64,000 nucleotides of DNA. Origin: Lewinellaceae bacterium (lineage in GTDB: Bacteria > Bacteroidota > Bacteroidia > Chitinophagales > Saprospiraceae). Position 1 is the stretch's first letter. Each line of letters opens with the position of its first letter. The position numbers were made by a program, and so were the translations under genes. Shown here piece after piece: positions 52,739 through 61,555 of this stretch. The notes under the pieces were generated by a model. That model worked only from the letters and a program-made list of their open reading frames with translations. It did no database searches and was not told the DNA's origin. The stretch is from contig JACJYK010000001.1 in assembly GCA_020636135.1 (NCBI GenBank), forward strand, positions 606,501 to 670,500. Direction: 5' to 3'.

Positions 52739-53446
52739 TTAAATAATGCCTGAAAAAATGCCGACGTAATAAAGACCGGCCAATACAAAAACACTCCCCG
52801 TCACATAGCGCATAACCCGTTCTATTTGGGTGATCCTTTGAAAAGTGCCGCTGACCAGGTGGGTCGCATACGCCAACAGGTAGGTGAATAAAACCACTGG
52901 CAATCCGGTACCCAGTGCAAATACCAGGGGTAAATACAATCCCGAGGCGCTGGAGATGGTCATAGGGATCAGCATGCCGAAATACAGAGCTCCGCTGTAC
53001 GGACAGAATGCCAGGGCGAAAATGATCCCCAGAATAAAGGAGCCCCATAATCCCTGCCCACGCAAACGCCCGGAAAATTGGTCCAGAAAATTTGTTTTGC
53101 CCAGGAAATTCAGCCGGATCACATTCAGCATGATCAACCCGATAATGATCAGGAGCGGGCCAAGACATTTTTCACCATTTTGCTGAAACAGCCGGGCGAT
53201 ATGGAATTTGCTGGCGCCGAAATACAGGATCAATCCAATGACCGTATAGCTGAAAGCCCTGCCCAATGAATACAAAATACCACTGAGTAATACCTTTTTA
53301 CTGGAGGCAATATTTTTGGCAATGTAAGCAGTGGCGGTAATGTTTGTTGCCAGAGGGCAGGGGCTGATGGCGGTCATCAGGCCAAGGATAAGGGCTGATA
53401 ATACCGGGAAATTTTGACTGTCAAGTAGCGATTGTAAAAAATCCAT
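52739..53446 (-). CDS. ArsG-type / DsbD-like membrane transporter
   Basis: 235 residues, six transmembrane helices. Contains the DsbD-type motifs MTAISPCPLATNITATAYI and FALAFCPYSGALYFGML with conserved Cys in helices 1 and 4. It matches what NCBI calls the ArsG-family aromatic arsenical efflux permease in Bacteroidota. Alternatively it carries electrons across the membrane to the partner thioredoxin-like protein. Last gene of the ArsR operon, sharing one base with the gene before it. Confidence 0.78.
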   Translation of the reverse strand: MDFLQSLLDSQNFPVLSALILGLMTAISPCPLATNITATAYIAKNIASSKKVLLSGILYSLGRAFSYTVIGLILYFGASKFHIARLFQQNGEKCLGPLLIIIGLIMLNVIRLNFLGKTNFLDQFSGRLRGQGLWGSFILGIIFALAFCPYSGALYFGMLIPMTISSASGLYLPLVFALGTGLPVVLFTYLLAYATHLVSGTFQRITQIERVMRYVTGSVFVLAGLYYVGIFSGII

Positions 53447-53880
53447 TACAATGCTTTGAGTTGTTCCTCGATTTTCTGTTTTAATTCAGCAGAAAATGCC
53501 TCCTGATCCCGGCCCTTTTCAAAGGCAAAATTGGTCAGATCAATATGTTGTTCCTGGCCATCTTTTATTACATTGATAAACAGGGAGGTGCCTGCTGCTT
53601 CAAATTTTTCAGCGAGGGCATAGTTTTTCTCTTCATCCACATTCACTGTTTTAAATAGGAGCTTGCCGGATTTAAGCGCATCCTGGAAATACGTGTCCAC
53701 GGTGTATTTAGAATTGGCTTCAATGGCCATACACGTTTCACAGCGGTGTGTGCCATAAAAATCAATCAATTCGATGCGGGTGGCCGCGATATTTGCAGCG
53801 GATGAGGTGCTGTTGCTTTGTCCTGAACTGCAGCTCATGGCCAGCATAAAAACAAACGGAAATACTAGAAATGCTTTCAT
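53446..53880 (-). CDS. ArsF-like thioredoxin-fold lipoprotein
   Basis: 144 residues. Lipobox FMLAMSC and a Ser-rich linker, then a thioredoxin fold with FYGTHRCETCMAIEANSKYT: a CxxC (RCETCM) at the start of helix 1, and VDEEKNYALAEKFEAAGTSL with the cis-Pro position replaced. It would sit in the periplasm as a redox partner of the ArsG-like membrane protein. Confidence 0.78.
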   Translation of the reverse strand: MKAFLVFPFVFMLAMSCSSGQSNSTSSAANIAATRIELIDFYGTHRCETCMAIEANSKYTVDTYFQDALKSGKLLFKTVNVDEEKNYALAEKFEAAGTSLFINVIKDGQEQHIDLTNFAFEKGRDQEAFSAELKQKIEEQLKAL

Positions 53881-53893
53881 GTTGTTGTGTTTT

Positions 53894-54871
53894 TTAAAGA
53901 ATGATGTTAAACAGATATCCGGACAGGATGATGCACAGCGTCACCACCCCGAAGAATATTCCAATCAATTTGATGGTCATTACTTTTTTCAATAACATCC
54001 CCTCCGGTATGGAGAGCCCAACGACAGCCATCATAAAAGCCAGCGCGGTACCAACCGGAATCCCTTTGCTTACCAATACCTGTACGATGGGGATGACTCC
54101 ACTGGCATTGGAATACATGGGGACCGCCAAAAGAGTGGCCAGCGGAACGGCGAATAATTGACCTTTGGCGAGATAGCGCTCAAAAAAGCCTTCCGGAATG
54201 TATCCATGCATCAAACCTCCGATGGCAATTCCAGCCACGACGTAAGGTAAAACGCCCCGGAGGATCTTGACGACATCGGCCCAGATCCCCGGCAGCCGCT
54301 CCCGGAGGGTCACCGGCTTGGCCTGCCAATGCTTTTCTTCTTTTTGGCTTTGATCCAGTACATCCTGAACCCATGGAGTGAGGTATCGTTCCAGCCGTAA
54401 CCTGCTCAAGATGAATCCGGAGGTCATACCCAGGATGATCCCGCTGACAACATAAATTGCCGTGACCCTTAACCCGAACAACCCGACGAATAATCCGATG
54501 GCCACTTCATTGACCAGAGGAGAGGTGATCAGAAAGGCGAAGGTCACTCCCAGCGGTATTCCGCCTTTTACAAAACCGATGAAAAGTGGTACCGAAGAGC
54601 AGGAACAGAAAGGGGTGACAACACCAAATAGCGATGCCATCAGGTATTCGAAACCATAAAAACGGTTGCGCGAAAGATAGTTTCTGACTTTTTCTACGGG
54701 GAAATAACTGTTTACGATGCCCATGAAAAAGATTACGAAGGTCAGTAGCAGCAGGATCTTTACGCTGTCGTAAATAAAGAAGTTCAGGGCATCCGCCAGA
54801 TGATTCCCGGGCTCGAGGTGAAGCCACCGGTAGGTGATCCCATCCGCTATTTTTTGTAACCAGTCAAACAT
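53894..54871 (-). CDS. ArsP/SO_0444-type metal or arsenical efflux permease
   Basis: 325 residues with about eight transmembrane helices. The hallmark is GVVTPFCSCSSVPLFIGFVK with the Cys-Ser-Cys-Ser pair, repeated as a structural echo in YSNASGVIPIVQVLVSKG; also LITSPLVNEVAIGLFVGLFG. This is the COG0701 permease family, which exports methylarsenite or Cu/Zn. An internal acidic loop (QDVLDQSQKEEKHW) separates the halves. Middle gene of the ArsR operon. Confidence 0.88.
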   Translation of the reverse strand: MFDWLQKIADGITYRWLHLEPGNHLADALNFFIYDSVKILLLLTFVIFFMGIVNSYFPVEKVRNYLSRNRFYGFEYLMASLFGVVTPFCSCSSVPLFIGFVKGGIPLGVTFAFLITSPLVNEVAIGLFVGLFGLRVTAIYVVSGIILGMTSGFILSRLRLERYLTPWVQDVLDQSQKEEKHWQAKPVTLRERLPGIWADVVKILRGVLPYVVAGIAIGGLMHGYIPEGFFERYLAKGQLFAVPLATLLAVPMYSNASGVIPIVQVLVSKGIPVGTALAFMMAVVGLSIPEGMLLKKVMTIKLIGIFFGVVTLCIILSGYLFNIIL

Positions 54872-54889
54872 GGTCCAGACAGGTTTGAT

Positions 54890-55126
54890 TTACCTGGACA
54901 AGAGGTCCAGTATCTCGGGTTTGGTGGGTATGCGGCCGGCCAGGACCACTTTTTCATTGACCACTACCGCCGGGGTTGATAGGATATCATATCGCATGAT
55001 CTCCATGATATCTTCCACCTTCTCGACCGCAACATCTGCTCCGGATTCTGCGACCACTTCTTTGACCAGGGCAATGGTCTTTTGACATTTAGGGCAACCT
55101 GTGCCAAGAATTTTCACCTGTTTCAT
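54890..55126 (-). CDS. Small redox-active disulfide (thioredoxin-like) protein
   Basis: 78 residues from the ATG at 55126; the open frame extends upstream but crosses the operator and part of arsR. MKQVKILGTGCPKCQKTIAL has a CPKC active site and LSTPAVVVNEKVVLAGR supplies the cis-Pro. This is the redox-active disulfide protein family often next to COG0701 permeases. Cytoplasmic. Preceded by a perfect ArsR-type operator. Confidence 0.9.
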   Translation of the reverse strand: MKQVKILGTGCPKCQKTIALVKEVVAESGADVAVEKVEDIMEIMRYDILSTPAVVVNEKVVLAGRIPTKPEILDLLSR

Positions 55127-55143
55127 GGTGTCTAATATTTTAT

Positions 55144-55166
55144 ATCGTTCATCGTCTATGAACGAT
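55144..55166. promoter_or_regulatory. ArsR-type operator 1: perfect 9-bp inverted repeat
   Basis: ATCGTTCAT (55144-55152) and ATGAACGAT (55158-55166) with a 5-bp spacer, between arsR and the thioredoxin-like gene and 18 bp before the latter's start. Confidence 0.75.
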
Positions 55167-55184
55167 TTATAGATGTAAAAAAAA

Positions 55185-55490
55185 CTATTCAAAAAATGCG
55201 GCAAACAGCAATTTTGCCTTCCGCCAGTTTTCCTGATTGATGCAATATTTGGTTTTGGGGGGATTGATCTCACCCTGGATCAGCCCGGCATTCTTCAGTT
55301 CCTTCAGGTGCTGGGAAATGGTCGATTGGGCGATAGGCAATACCTCCACCAGGTCCCCGGTAAAACAACAGCTCTGCGAGCTGAGCAGTCGGAGTATTTC
55401 CAGACGGGTCGGGTGGGCCAGCGCCTTGGCAAAGCGTGCCATTTCCTCCTGGAAATTGTCCGTAATGACTTGTTCGGCGAGGACTTTCAT
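55185..55490 (-). CDS. ArsR/SmtB family repressor
   Basis: 101 residues. Winged helix: FAKALAHPTRLEILRLLSSQ, then SCCFTGDLVEVLPIAQSTIS (QHLKELKNAGLI). The adjacent Cys pair in SQSCCFTG sits where many ArsR proteins have the ELCVCDL metal or arsenite site. It should release DNA when As(III) or an organoarsenical binds. First gene of the operon. Confidence 0.92.
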   Translation of the reverse strand: MKVLAEQVITDNFQEEMARFAKALAHPTRLEILRLLSSQSCCFTGDLVEVLPIAQSTISQHLKELKNAGLIQGEINPPKTKYCINQENWRKAKLLFAAFFE

Positions 55491-55500
55491 GACAAATCCA

Positions 55501-55523
55501 ATCGTTCATCGCAAATCTACGAT
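55501..55523. promoter_or_regulatory. ArsR-type operator 2 upstream of arsR
   Basis: ATCGTTCAT (55501-55509) repeats the left arm of operator 1 exactly; the right arm ATCTACGAT (55515-55523) matches operator 1 at seven of nine positions, with the same 5-bp spacing. It lies 11 bp before the arsR ATG. Confidence 0.7.
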
Positions 55524-55676
55524 TTATTTTAATTGCAGGTTCATTTTTTTCAGGAAGGAGTCTTCGGGCATTAAATTGGTCGAAATTTGATGCCGTAGTC
55601 CACGTTTAACCGGTTACCTGATCTTTTGTTTCTGCTCTTTTAAGCAGGTAACAATTCTTCCATGTAATTTTAGCCC

Positions 55677-56552
55677 ATGCAAACATTCACTCTGCAAAAC
55701 GAACAACTGCGTGTTGGGATCCGGCAAACCGGCGCCGAATTAGCCAGCATCTATAGCCATCAGAACAAGCTGGAATATCTCTGGCAGGCTGATCCCCGCT
55801 ATTGGAAAAGGCATTCATCCATCTTGTTTCCCATTGTCGGCAAACTGGCTCATGATACTTTCCGGCTGGACGACAAAGCCTATCATCTGTCCCAACATGG
55901 ATTTGCAAGGGATATGGACTTCGTGGTGGATCATCAGGATGACAAGACCATTAAACTGCAGTTGAAGGATACGCAAGAGACCTTAAAGCTGTATCCTTTC
56001 GCATTTCAGTTTGATGCCATTTATACCCTGGAAAAAAATAAATTGTACATCACCTATGAGATTTCCAATCCGGGTGAGGAGCCGTTGCTCTTTTCCCTGG
56101 GAGCGCATCCGGCATTCAATGTGCCGGTCCTGCCGGATACCCGCAGAAGCGACTACGGGCTGCGATTCGAAACGGCTGAAACGACAGACCGGATATTGAT
56201 AGCCGACGGATTGCGGACCGGAGAGACTTCACGTATCCTGGATGATGCGCAGTTGTTACCCATCACCGATGACCTCTTTGATCAGGATGCCCTGATCTTC
56301 GCCAGTCTGCGGTCGGAAGAACTGAGTCTCATCGGGCCGGAGGACCAGGAGATCTGGAAATTCGGATTCAGTGGGTTTCCATACCTGGGTATCTGGTCCA
56401 AATCCAAGGAAGCGCCTTTCGTGTGCATTGAGCCCTGGCATGGCGTGGCAGACGAAGTAAACTATGAGGGGCCTTTCCACCTGAAAGATGGTATCATCGC
56501 ATTACCTGGCAAAGCAGAGTTTACCTGTACACACTGGGTGGAAATCGTGTAA
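55677..56552 (+). CDS. Aldose 1-epimerase family protein
   Basis: 291 residues, no signal peptide. Galactose mutarotase-like beta-sandwich: AELASIYSHQNKLEYLWQAD, SILFPIVGKL, HGFARDMDFVV, LFSLGAHPAFNVPV (His), CIEPWHGVADE (Glu). It matches the LACX-like branch rather than classical GalM. It probably interconverts anomers of a hexose (phosphate). Confidence 0.9.
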   Translation: MQTFTLQNEQLRVGIRQTGAELASIYSHQNKLEYLWQADPRYWKRHSSILFPIVGKLAHDTFRLDDKAYHLSQHGFARDMDFVVDHQDDKTIKLQLKDTQETLKLYPFAFQFDAIYTLEKNKLYITYEISNPGEEPLLFSLGAHPAFNVPVLPDTRRSDYGLRFETAETTDRILIADGLRTGETSRILDDAQLLPITDDLFDQDALIFASLRSEELSLIGPEDQEIWKFGFSGFPYLGIWSKSKEAPFVCIEPWHGVADEVNYEGPFHLKDGIIALPGKAEFTCTHWVEIV

Positions 56553-56566
56553 GCTTCCTGATCGGA

Positions 56567-56878
56567 TCAGTTCCAGCGCGGTTTTGAAAAAACGACCAGC
56601 AGGATATAGAACAGATAGATCCAGCCCGGTACCGCCAGGATGGATAAAACCAGCTTAGCCCATCCGGTATAACCCAGATGATGAAGCCATATCCCACCGC
56701 CCAGCACTCCACTGGCTATTGCCAGGAAAGCAAACCACAACGTGCCATTGCGGGAGCTGACCGAGCCATCACCAAGACCTACAATAAAAAAATAAAAGAT
56801 GACCAGAGCGACGGCAATGGCGGAGAAAAGAAGCACCCGGTAAAAGATCATATGCCAACGGTTTAGGTTATTCACCAA
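56567..56878 (-). CDS. Small membrane protein, uncharacterised
   Basis: 103 residues, three transmembrane helices (VLLFSAIAVALVIFYFFIV; LWFAFLAIASGVLGGGIWL; LVLSILAVPGWIYLFYILLV). Converges with the epimerase gene. No motif recognised. In Bacteroidota such short proteins are common. Confidence 0.65.
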   Translation of the reverse strand: MVNNLNRWHMIFYRVLLFSAIAVALVIFYFFIVGLGDGSVSSRNGTLWFAFLAIASGVLGGGIWLHHLGYTGWAKLVLSILAVPGWIYLFYILLVVFSKPRWN

Positions 56879-57075
56879 AATTTCTCGGATAGAAAATTAC
56901 AACGCCCGGAGATCACCACAAAAAAATTGTTGCTGGCTTCTTGCCATACATTTAGTAGCGGTGTTCAACCAACCAAAGTTGTTCTGTATGTAAATCTTAT
57001 AAGATGCTGGCAGGGACTGGTCTGACCCGGATCCGGGTATGAACGAAACCTGTATATTTAGGAAAAGAATGTCCT

Positions 57076-58611
57076 ATGCGGATTCCGGTTTTCTTAATCA
57101 TTTCCCTGATGTTGATCGTCAATAGCTGTAATCAAAGCCCTCCTGCCCGCAGCATTGACCTGAAAGAACTCACCGTGGAAGACATTCACGCCGCCTACCG
57201 TGCAGGGACATATACCTCAGAACAACTTGTTCAGGCTTACTTCAACCAGATGGACAGCGTCAATCCGGCTATCCATGCCATTACCTACCGCAACCCGGAT
57301 GCCCTGGCCCAAGCTCGCGCCCTGGACCAGGAATTCAAAGAGACCGGTACGCTGAGACCGCTGCATGGGATCCCGATGATTGTCAAAGACAATTATGAAA
57401 CTGCCGGCCTGCCTACGACCGCCGGATCTATGGCTTTGGTCAATTTTATTCCGGAGACCAATGCCTGGATGGTGCAGCAGCTGATCGACGCCGGTGCCAT
57501 CATCCTGGCGAAATCCAATATGGCCGAATGGGCATTCAGCCCGATGCACACTCAGAGTTCGACCTTTGGCATTACCCACAATCCCTATGACACGACCCGG
57601 GTGCCAGCCGGTTCGAGCGGGGGCACGGCTGCTGCCATTGCCGCCAATATTGGGGTGTTGGGTTTGGGGACCGATACGGGTAATTCGATCCGGGGACCTT
57701 CTTCCCACTGCGCACTCGTGGGGATGCGTCCGAGTTTGGGGCTGATCAGCCGGCAGGGCATTGTGCCACTGTACCTGCGCAACGATGTCGGTGGGCCGAT
57801 GTGCCGTACGGTGACCGATGCGGCCCGTGTCATCCAGGCTACTGCAGGGCCGGATCCAGGAGATGCGCTGACTTATTTCGGCGAAGGATATGTCAAGCCG
57901 GACTATCTTTCTTATTTGCGCAAAGACGGTCTGCAAGGCAAGCGGATAGGCGTATTGCGCATACTCACTCAGGATATGGATCCGGGTATCAGACCGCTGT
58001 TCGAGCAGGCAATTAACGATCTGCGCCGATTGGGCGCCGAAGTGCTGGACTCGGTGGAGGTGCCGGATTTCGCCACGTTAAGACAAAATCAGTGGTGTGC
58101 AGAATTCCGTACCGATATCGAAACCTATCTGGCGGACCGGGCGCGGATCGATAGTGTACAGACTATTGAGGACATACTGCGGATCGGCACCAAATCGGAC
58201 TATACCCGCCGGCGGCTGGAATACCAGCGCAGCCACCTGGACCGTCCGGAAGGCGATATTCCTTGTGGAACCCCATTTGATGATCCATTGCGGCTGGCCT
58301 TTCGCAAAGCGATCGAGCAGGTCATGGACGATCAGCTTATTGATGCTCTGATTTACCCAACCTGGAATTATCCACCGGCGCACATCGACCGGTTTGAGGA
58401 GGAATATCGCGGCGACAACAGTCAGGTTATTGCACCGGCCACCGGCCAGCCGGCATTCACCGTGCCTATGGGCTTCAATCCGGAAGGGTTACCGGCGGGA
58501 ATCCAGTTTCTGGGCCGGTTGTTCGATGAGCCTACCCTGATCGAGATCGCCTTTGGGTATGAGCAAGGGACTCACCATAGACTGGATGCCAGACAGCAGA
58601 CGTCGAATTGA
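57076..58611 (+). CDS. Exported amidase (amidase signature family)
   Basis: 511 residues with a lipoprotein-like signal (LIVNSC). The Ser-cisSer-Lys triad is visible: Lys in GIPMIVKDNYETAGLPTTAG, and the Ser-rich stretch PAGSSGGTAAAIAANIGVLG followed by GTDTGNSIRGPSSHCALVGM. It hydrolyses amides; a GatA role is excluded by the export signal and the absence of gatB/gatC. Length is typical of the family. Substrate unknown. Confidence 0.92.
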   Translation: MRIPVFLIISLMLIVNSCNQSPPARSIDLKELTVEDIHAAYRAGTYTSEQLVQAYFNQMDSVNPAIHAITYRNPDALAQARALDQEFKETGTLRPLHGIPMIVKDNYETAGLPTTAGSMALVNFIPETNAWMVQQLIDAGAIILAKSNMAEWAFSPMHTQSSTFGITHNPYDTTRVPAGSSGGTAAAIAANIGVLGLGTDTGNSIRGPSSHCALVGMRPSLGLISRQGIVPLYLRNDVGGPMCRTVTDAARVIQATAGPDPGDALTYFGEGYVKPDYLSYLRKDGLQGKRIGVLRILTQDMDPGIRPLFEQAINDLRRLGAEVLDSVEVPDFATLRQNQWCAEFRTDIETYLADRARIDSVQTIEDILRIGTKSDYTRRRLEYQRSHLDRPEGDIPCGTPFDDPLRLAFRKAIEQVMDDQLIDALIYPTWNYPPAHIDRFEEEYRGDNSQVIAPATGQPAFTVPMGFNPEGLPAGIQFLGRLFDEPTLIEIAFGYEQGTHHRLDARQQTSN

Positions 58612-58623
58612 GCTAGCAAGAAG

Positions 58624-58671
58624 ACTTAAACACGTAAACACGTAAACACTTAAATACGTAAATACGTTATT
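58624..58671. repeat. Degenerate 8-bp tandem repeat, six copies
   Basis: ACTTAAAC, ACGTAAAC, ACGTAAAC, ACTTAAAT, ACGTAAAT, ACGTTATT. It fills the gap between the convergent amidase and reductase genes and overlaps the reductase stop codon. Confidence 0.75.
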
Positions 58672-59689
58672 ACGCCTTATAATACTCCACCTTCCCTTCC
58701 TCTGCTACGGGGACCAGTTTATCGATCAGGTCCGAGCGGTCTTTTTCGCCCATGGTGATAAATGACCTGGCCAGGTCGACTTTTTCCTGGAGGAAATCAA
58801 CATTTTCAGCTCCGGTGATCAGTACGCTGATGGGCATGCTCCAGGCAAAATGAATGGCATCCTCCACGCTGATCTGATTGGGTACAACCGGATTGTCCGA
58901 GGTCCAGACGGTACGTGACTCCATGACTTTTTTAGGGAAAAACCGTCCATCAGCCAATGTTTTCATGGCCAGCAAGCCCAGGCCTGCTTCGATGGCTTTG
59001 GGGATGACCAGCCGGACAAAGCTGTGCTCACTGGCGGCATCAACCAGGTTGATGGGCATTTGCAAGGTGGAAAACAAACCACTTTTACCCGCTTGTTCGA
59101 TCATCCGGAGATGGGCGTAGGGGCTGGCATGGCCGGTGAACCCGACGTGTTTTACCTTGCCTTCTTTGAGTGCGTCTTCAGCAAGGCGCAGTACTCCGTT
59201 CTGGATGCGGGCATCGACATCATCGGGTGATGACAAGGCATGGATCTGCCACAGATCGAGATGGTCCACATTGTATCGCCGGAGGGATTCTTCCAGCTCC
59301 TGGCGGGCGGTGGCATAGGTTGTTGCCGTGCTCTTGCTCATGATAAACACCAGATCCCGGTAAAGTGGGGTCAGGTATTTGCCATAGCGGCGCTCACTCT
59401 GCCCGTCACCATAACTGTAAGCCGAGTCAAAGAATCGGATGCCTTGTTCCAGAGAGCGCTCTATGACGGCCTGGGCATCTTTTTCCGTGGTCCATCCGAC
59501 ATGATAGCCCCCGGTACCCAGCATGGTGACTTCACGACCAGTTGATCCAAGCTTACGCAGAGGCAGTAGAGGTCCCAGACGATCCCGGTTGCCGCTTAAT
59601 TGCCCTTCGATTGGGTCATTGCTCCATGGCAACATCATACCGGAAGTTAGTACCATAAGCGATTCGATAAATTTTCGGCGAGAATGCAT
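58670..59689 (-). CDS. Aldo/keto reductase with Tat-like signal
   Basis: 339 residues. The start MHSRRKFIESLMVLTSGMML is a twin-arginine signal. Catalytic tetrad: Asp in FFDSAYSYG, Tyr in SYG, Lys in FIMSKSTATT, His in DLWQIHALSS. The NADP-binding end is SVLITGAENVDFLQEK. It reduces a carbonyl compound; an exported AKR must carry its cofactor through Tat, which fits the signal. Substrate unknown. Confidence 0.9.
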   Translation of the reverse strand: MHSRRKFIESLMVLTSGMMLPWSNDPIEGQLSGNRDRLGPLLPLRKLGSTGREVTMLGTGGYHVGWTTEKDAQAVIERSLEQGIRFFDSAYSYGDGQSERRYGKYLTPLYRDLVFIMSKSTATTYATARQELEESLRRYNVDHLDLWQIHALSSPDDVDARIQNGVLRLAEDALKEGKVKHVGFTGHASPYAHLRMIEQAGKSGLFSTLQMPINLVDAASEHSFVRLVIPKAIEAGLGLLAMKTLADGRFFPKKVMESRTVWTSDNPVVPNQISVEDAIHFAWSMPISVLITGAENVDFLQEKVDLARSFITMGEKDRSDLIDKLVPVAEEGKVEYYKA

Positions 59690-59790
59690 GACGTGATGAT
59701 TAGGATAAAAGAAAGTAGTAATTTAAGCATTCTGCAGCAGATGCTTTAACTTGGCTGAAGTGCAATTGATCACTCTCGAAAGGTTTGCTT

Positions 59791-60315
59791 ATGAATACGA
59801 CGGAGACACGATCAACATGGATGAATCTGGGTGTAATACCTCAAACCATACTTGTTCTGGTACTGACCATTGTTACCCCAATGGTCATTCATTTAATCCC
59901 ATTGAGTGGCCCGGTTCCTGCAGGTGCCCGGGTCTTACCTATGTTTTATGCTCCACTCGCTGGCGTATTGCTGCTCGGATGGCGGGTTGGATTTTTAGCC
60001 GGTATATTGGCACCTGTTGTCAATCATCTGATCACCGGAATGCCGGTTTGGGAACTGGTCTGGCTGTTAAGCCTGGAGCTGGGTATCTTTACCAGCTGGG
60101 TCTGGTTACTGGCTAAGAACAGAGCGCTCATCTGGGTTAGTGGCCCGCTGGCATATGTGCTTACCAAATGCATATCGGCACCGATGATTGGCTTGTTTCA
60201 GGATACTACACCCTGGACTTTTTGGGCTGGTTCGATTGTAAATGCCTTACCCGGATTGGTGATTTTGACAGTTCTTACCTTGCTATTTGTACGTTATGAA
60301 CAAAGTCACACTTGA
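59791..60315 (+). CDS. ECF transporter S component (substrate-binding membrane subunit)
   Basis: 174 residues from the ATG at 59791; a TTG at 59785 is in frame. Five to six hydrophobic helices with a typical S-component layout: PAGARVLPMFYAPLAGVLLL, GWRVGFLAGILAPVVNHLI, WVSGPLAYVLTKCISAPMIG, WAGSIVNALPGLVILTVL. Energised by a shared EcfAAT module that is not in the window. It overlaps the next gene by 20 bp, so the substrate is probably a nucleobase or a related compound (inference). Confidence 0.7.
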   Translation: MNTTETRSTWMNLGVIPQTILVLVLTIVTPMVIHLIPLSGPVPAGARVLPMFYAPLAGVLLLGWRVGFLAGILAPVVNHLITGMPVWELVWLLSLELGIFTSWVWLLAKNRALIWVSGPLAYVLTKCISAPMIGLFQDTTPWTFWAGSIVNALPGLVILTVLTLLFVRYEQSHT

Positions 60316-60745
60316 TTTTCCATCCATCAGCCAGCGCATGAAAATGCTGGCATTTCCGGAGGACATTGACCTGGTTATCGGTATCGGTAGCGGCGGGGTG
60401 GTTCCGGCAGCGATGGTCGCCCACCAATTGGGTAAAGACTTGCGGATCCTATGGCTCAATTTTCGTGACCCGCTCAATGCACCGCGATATGCGGAACCTC
60501 AATTACTGGAGCCCTTCTATCTGTCTGCTGTACCTAAGCGGCATGTTTTACTGGTGGATGATGTTTCGGTCAGTGGTCATACGCTGGAGACGGCGAAAAG
60601 GTTACTGGCATCCCACCAGGTGACGACGATGGTCTGCAAAGGGAAAGCCGATCTGGTGCTCTATACAGATGTGCCGCAATGTGTCAACTGGCCCTGGAAA
60701 AGCAACGGTAGTCGCATAGCCAGTACTCCAGAGAAGGCAACCTGA
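60296..60745 (+). CDS. Phosphoribosyltransferase family protein
   Basis: 149 residues from the ATG at 60296. The PRPP-binding motif is HVLLVDDVSVSGHTLETAK, the N-terminal loop is VIGIGSGGVVPAAMVAHQLG. It resembles xanthine/hypoxanthine-guanine PRTases in size, but the hood residues are divergent, so base specificity is open. Translation is coupled to the ECF S component through a 20-bp overlap. Confidence 0.88.
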   Translation: MNKVTLDFPSISQRMKMLAFPEDIDLVIGIGSGGVVPAAMVAHQLGKDLRILWLNFRDPLNAPRYAEPQLLEPFYLSAVPKRHVLLVDDVSVSGHTLETAKRLLASHQVTTMVCKGKADLVLYTDVPQCVNWPWKSNGSRIASTPEKAT

Positions 60746-60821
60746 TGATGGCGTCCCGTAATACGTATCACACTATACCAGGTCAGGATTAACTTTCTTT
60801 GTGTAATAAAATGAACAAGCC

Positions 60822-61403
60822 ATGGTCCGGATATTACCACTGCTGATGTTTTTTGTGTCATTAATGGCCTGCACCAACGCGGATAAATCACCGGAAGAAG
60901 CGCCAAATGTGGCAGTGGATTGGTATGCTGAAGGGGAGCAGGTGGCTACGGCAGCGCAGAATCACCTGATGAGTCAGGTCAAGGCAGCTTTGCAAAAAGG
61001 CGGACCGGATTATGCCATCCCCTTTTGCCATGGCAATGCCGGCCCGATCATGGATAGCCTATCGCAGGCATATCATTGCACCATCCAGCGTGTCTCGGAC
61101 CGGAACCGCAATCCCGATCAACATCCGCAAACAGCGGCAGAAGAATCGCTCATGATGGATTATGTCAATCGCCAGATCGTCGGTGATACCGTGATCAGCC
61201 AGGCTGGTAATGCCGTGTTTTACCGTCCCATCGTAATCGGTCTGGAGACCTGCCTGAAGTGTCATGGACAGCCGGGCACCGATATTGCCACTTCCACACT
61301 GGATAAGCTGCATGAACTCTACCCGGAGGACCGGGCCACCGGATATCAGATGAATGATGTGCGTGGCTTGTGGAAGATCACCTTCCGCGAAGATCACCAA
61401 TGA
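60822..61403 (+). CDS. DUF3365 (Tll0287-like) haem-binding lipoprotein, copy 1
   Basis: 193 residues. Lipobox SLMAC, helical N-terminal half, then CLKCHGQPGTDIA with a CxxCH c-type haem motif, and ATGYQMNDVRGLWKIT. Family members bind haem c and are thought to sense redox or ligands, or carry electrons. Its neighbour 150 bp downstream is a paralogue with the same layout. No cytochrome assembly gene is nearby. Confidence 0.88.
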   Translation: MVRILPLLMFFVSLMACTNADKSPEEAPNVAVDWYAEGEQVATAAQNHLMSQVKAALQKGGPDYAIPFCHGNAGPIMDSLSQAYHCTIQRVSDRNRNPDQHPQTAAEESLMMDYVNRQIVGDTVISQAGNAVFYRPIVIGLETCLKCHGQPGTDIATSTLDKLHELYPEDRATGYQMNDVRGLWKITFREDHQ

Positions 61404-61555
61404 GGTTTCGGAGTTGCTGATTTTCCGACACATCTGGTCATAACCCCGTTTTTGATCCGGGATCCGGCAGGTTATTGATATATACCATCCAGCCGGCCAA
61501 TCTATATCATGTTATTTCTGATGGAACCTCCAATAAATTGGGAAAATTGTGTTCC

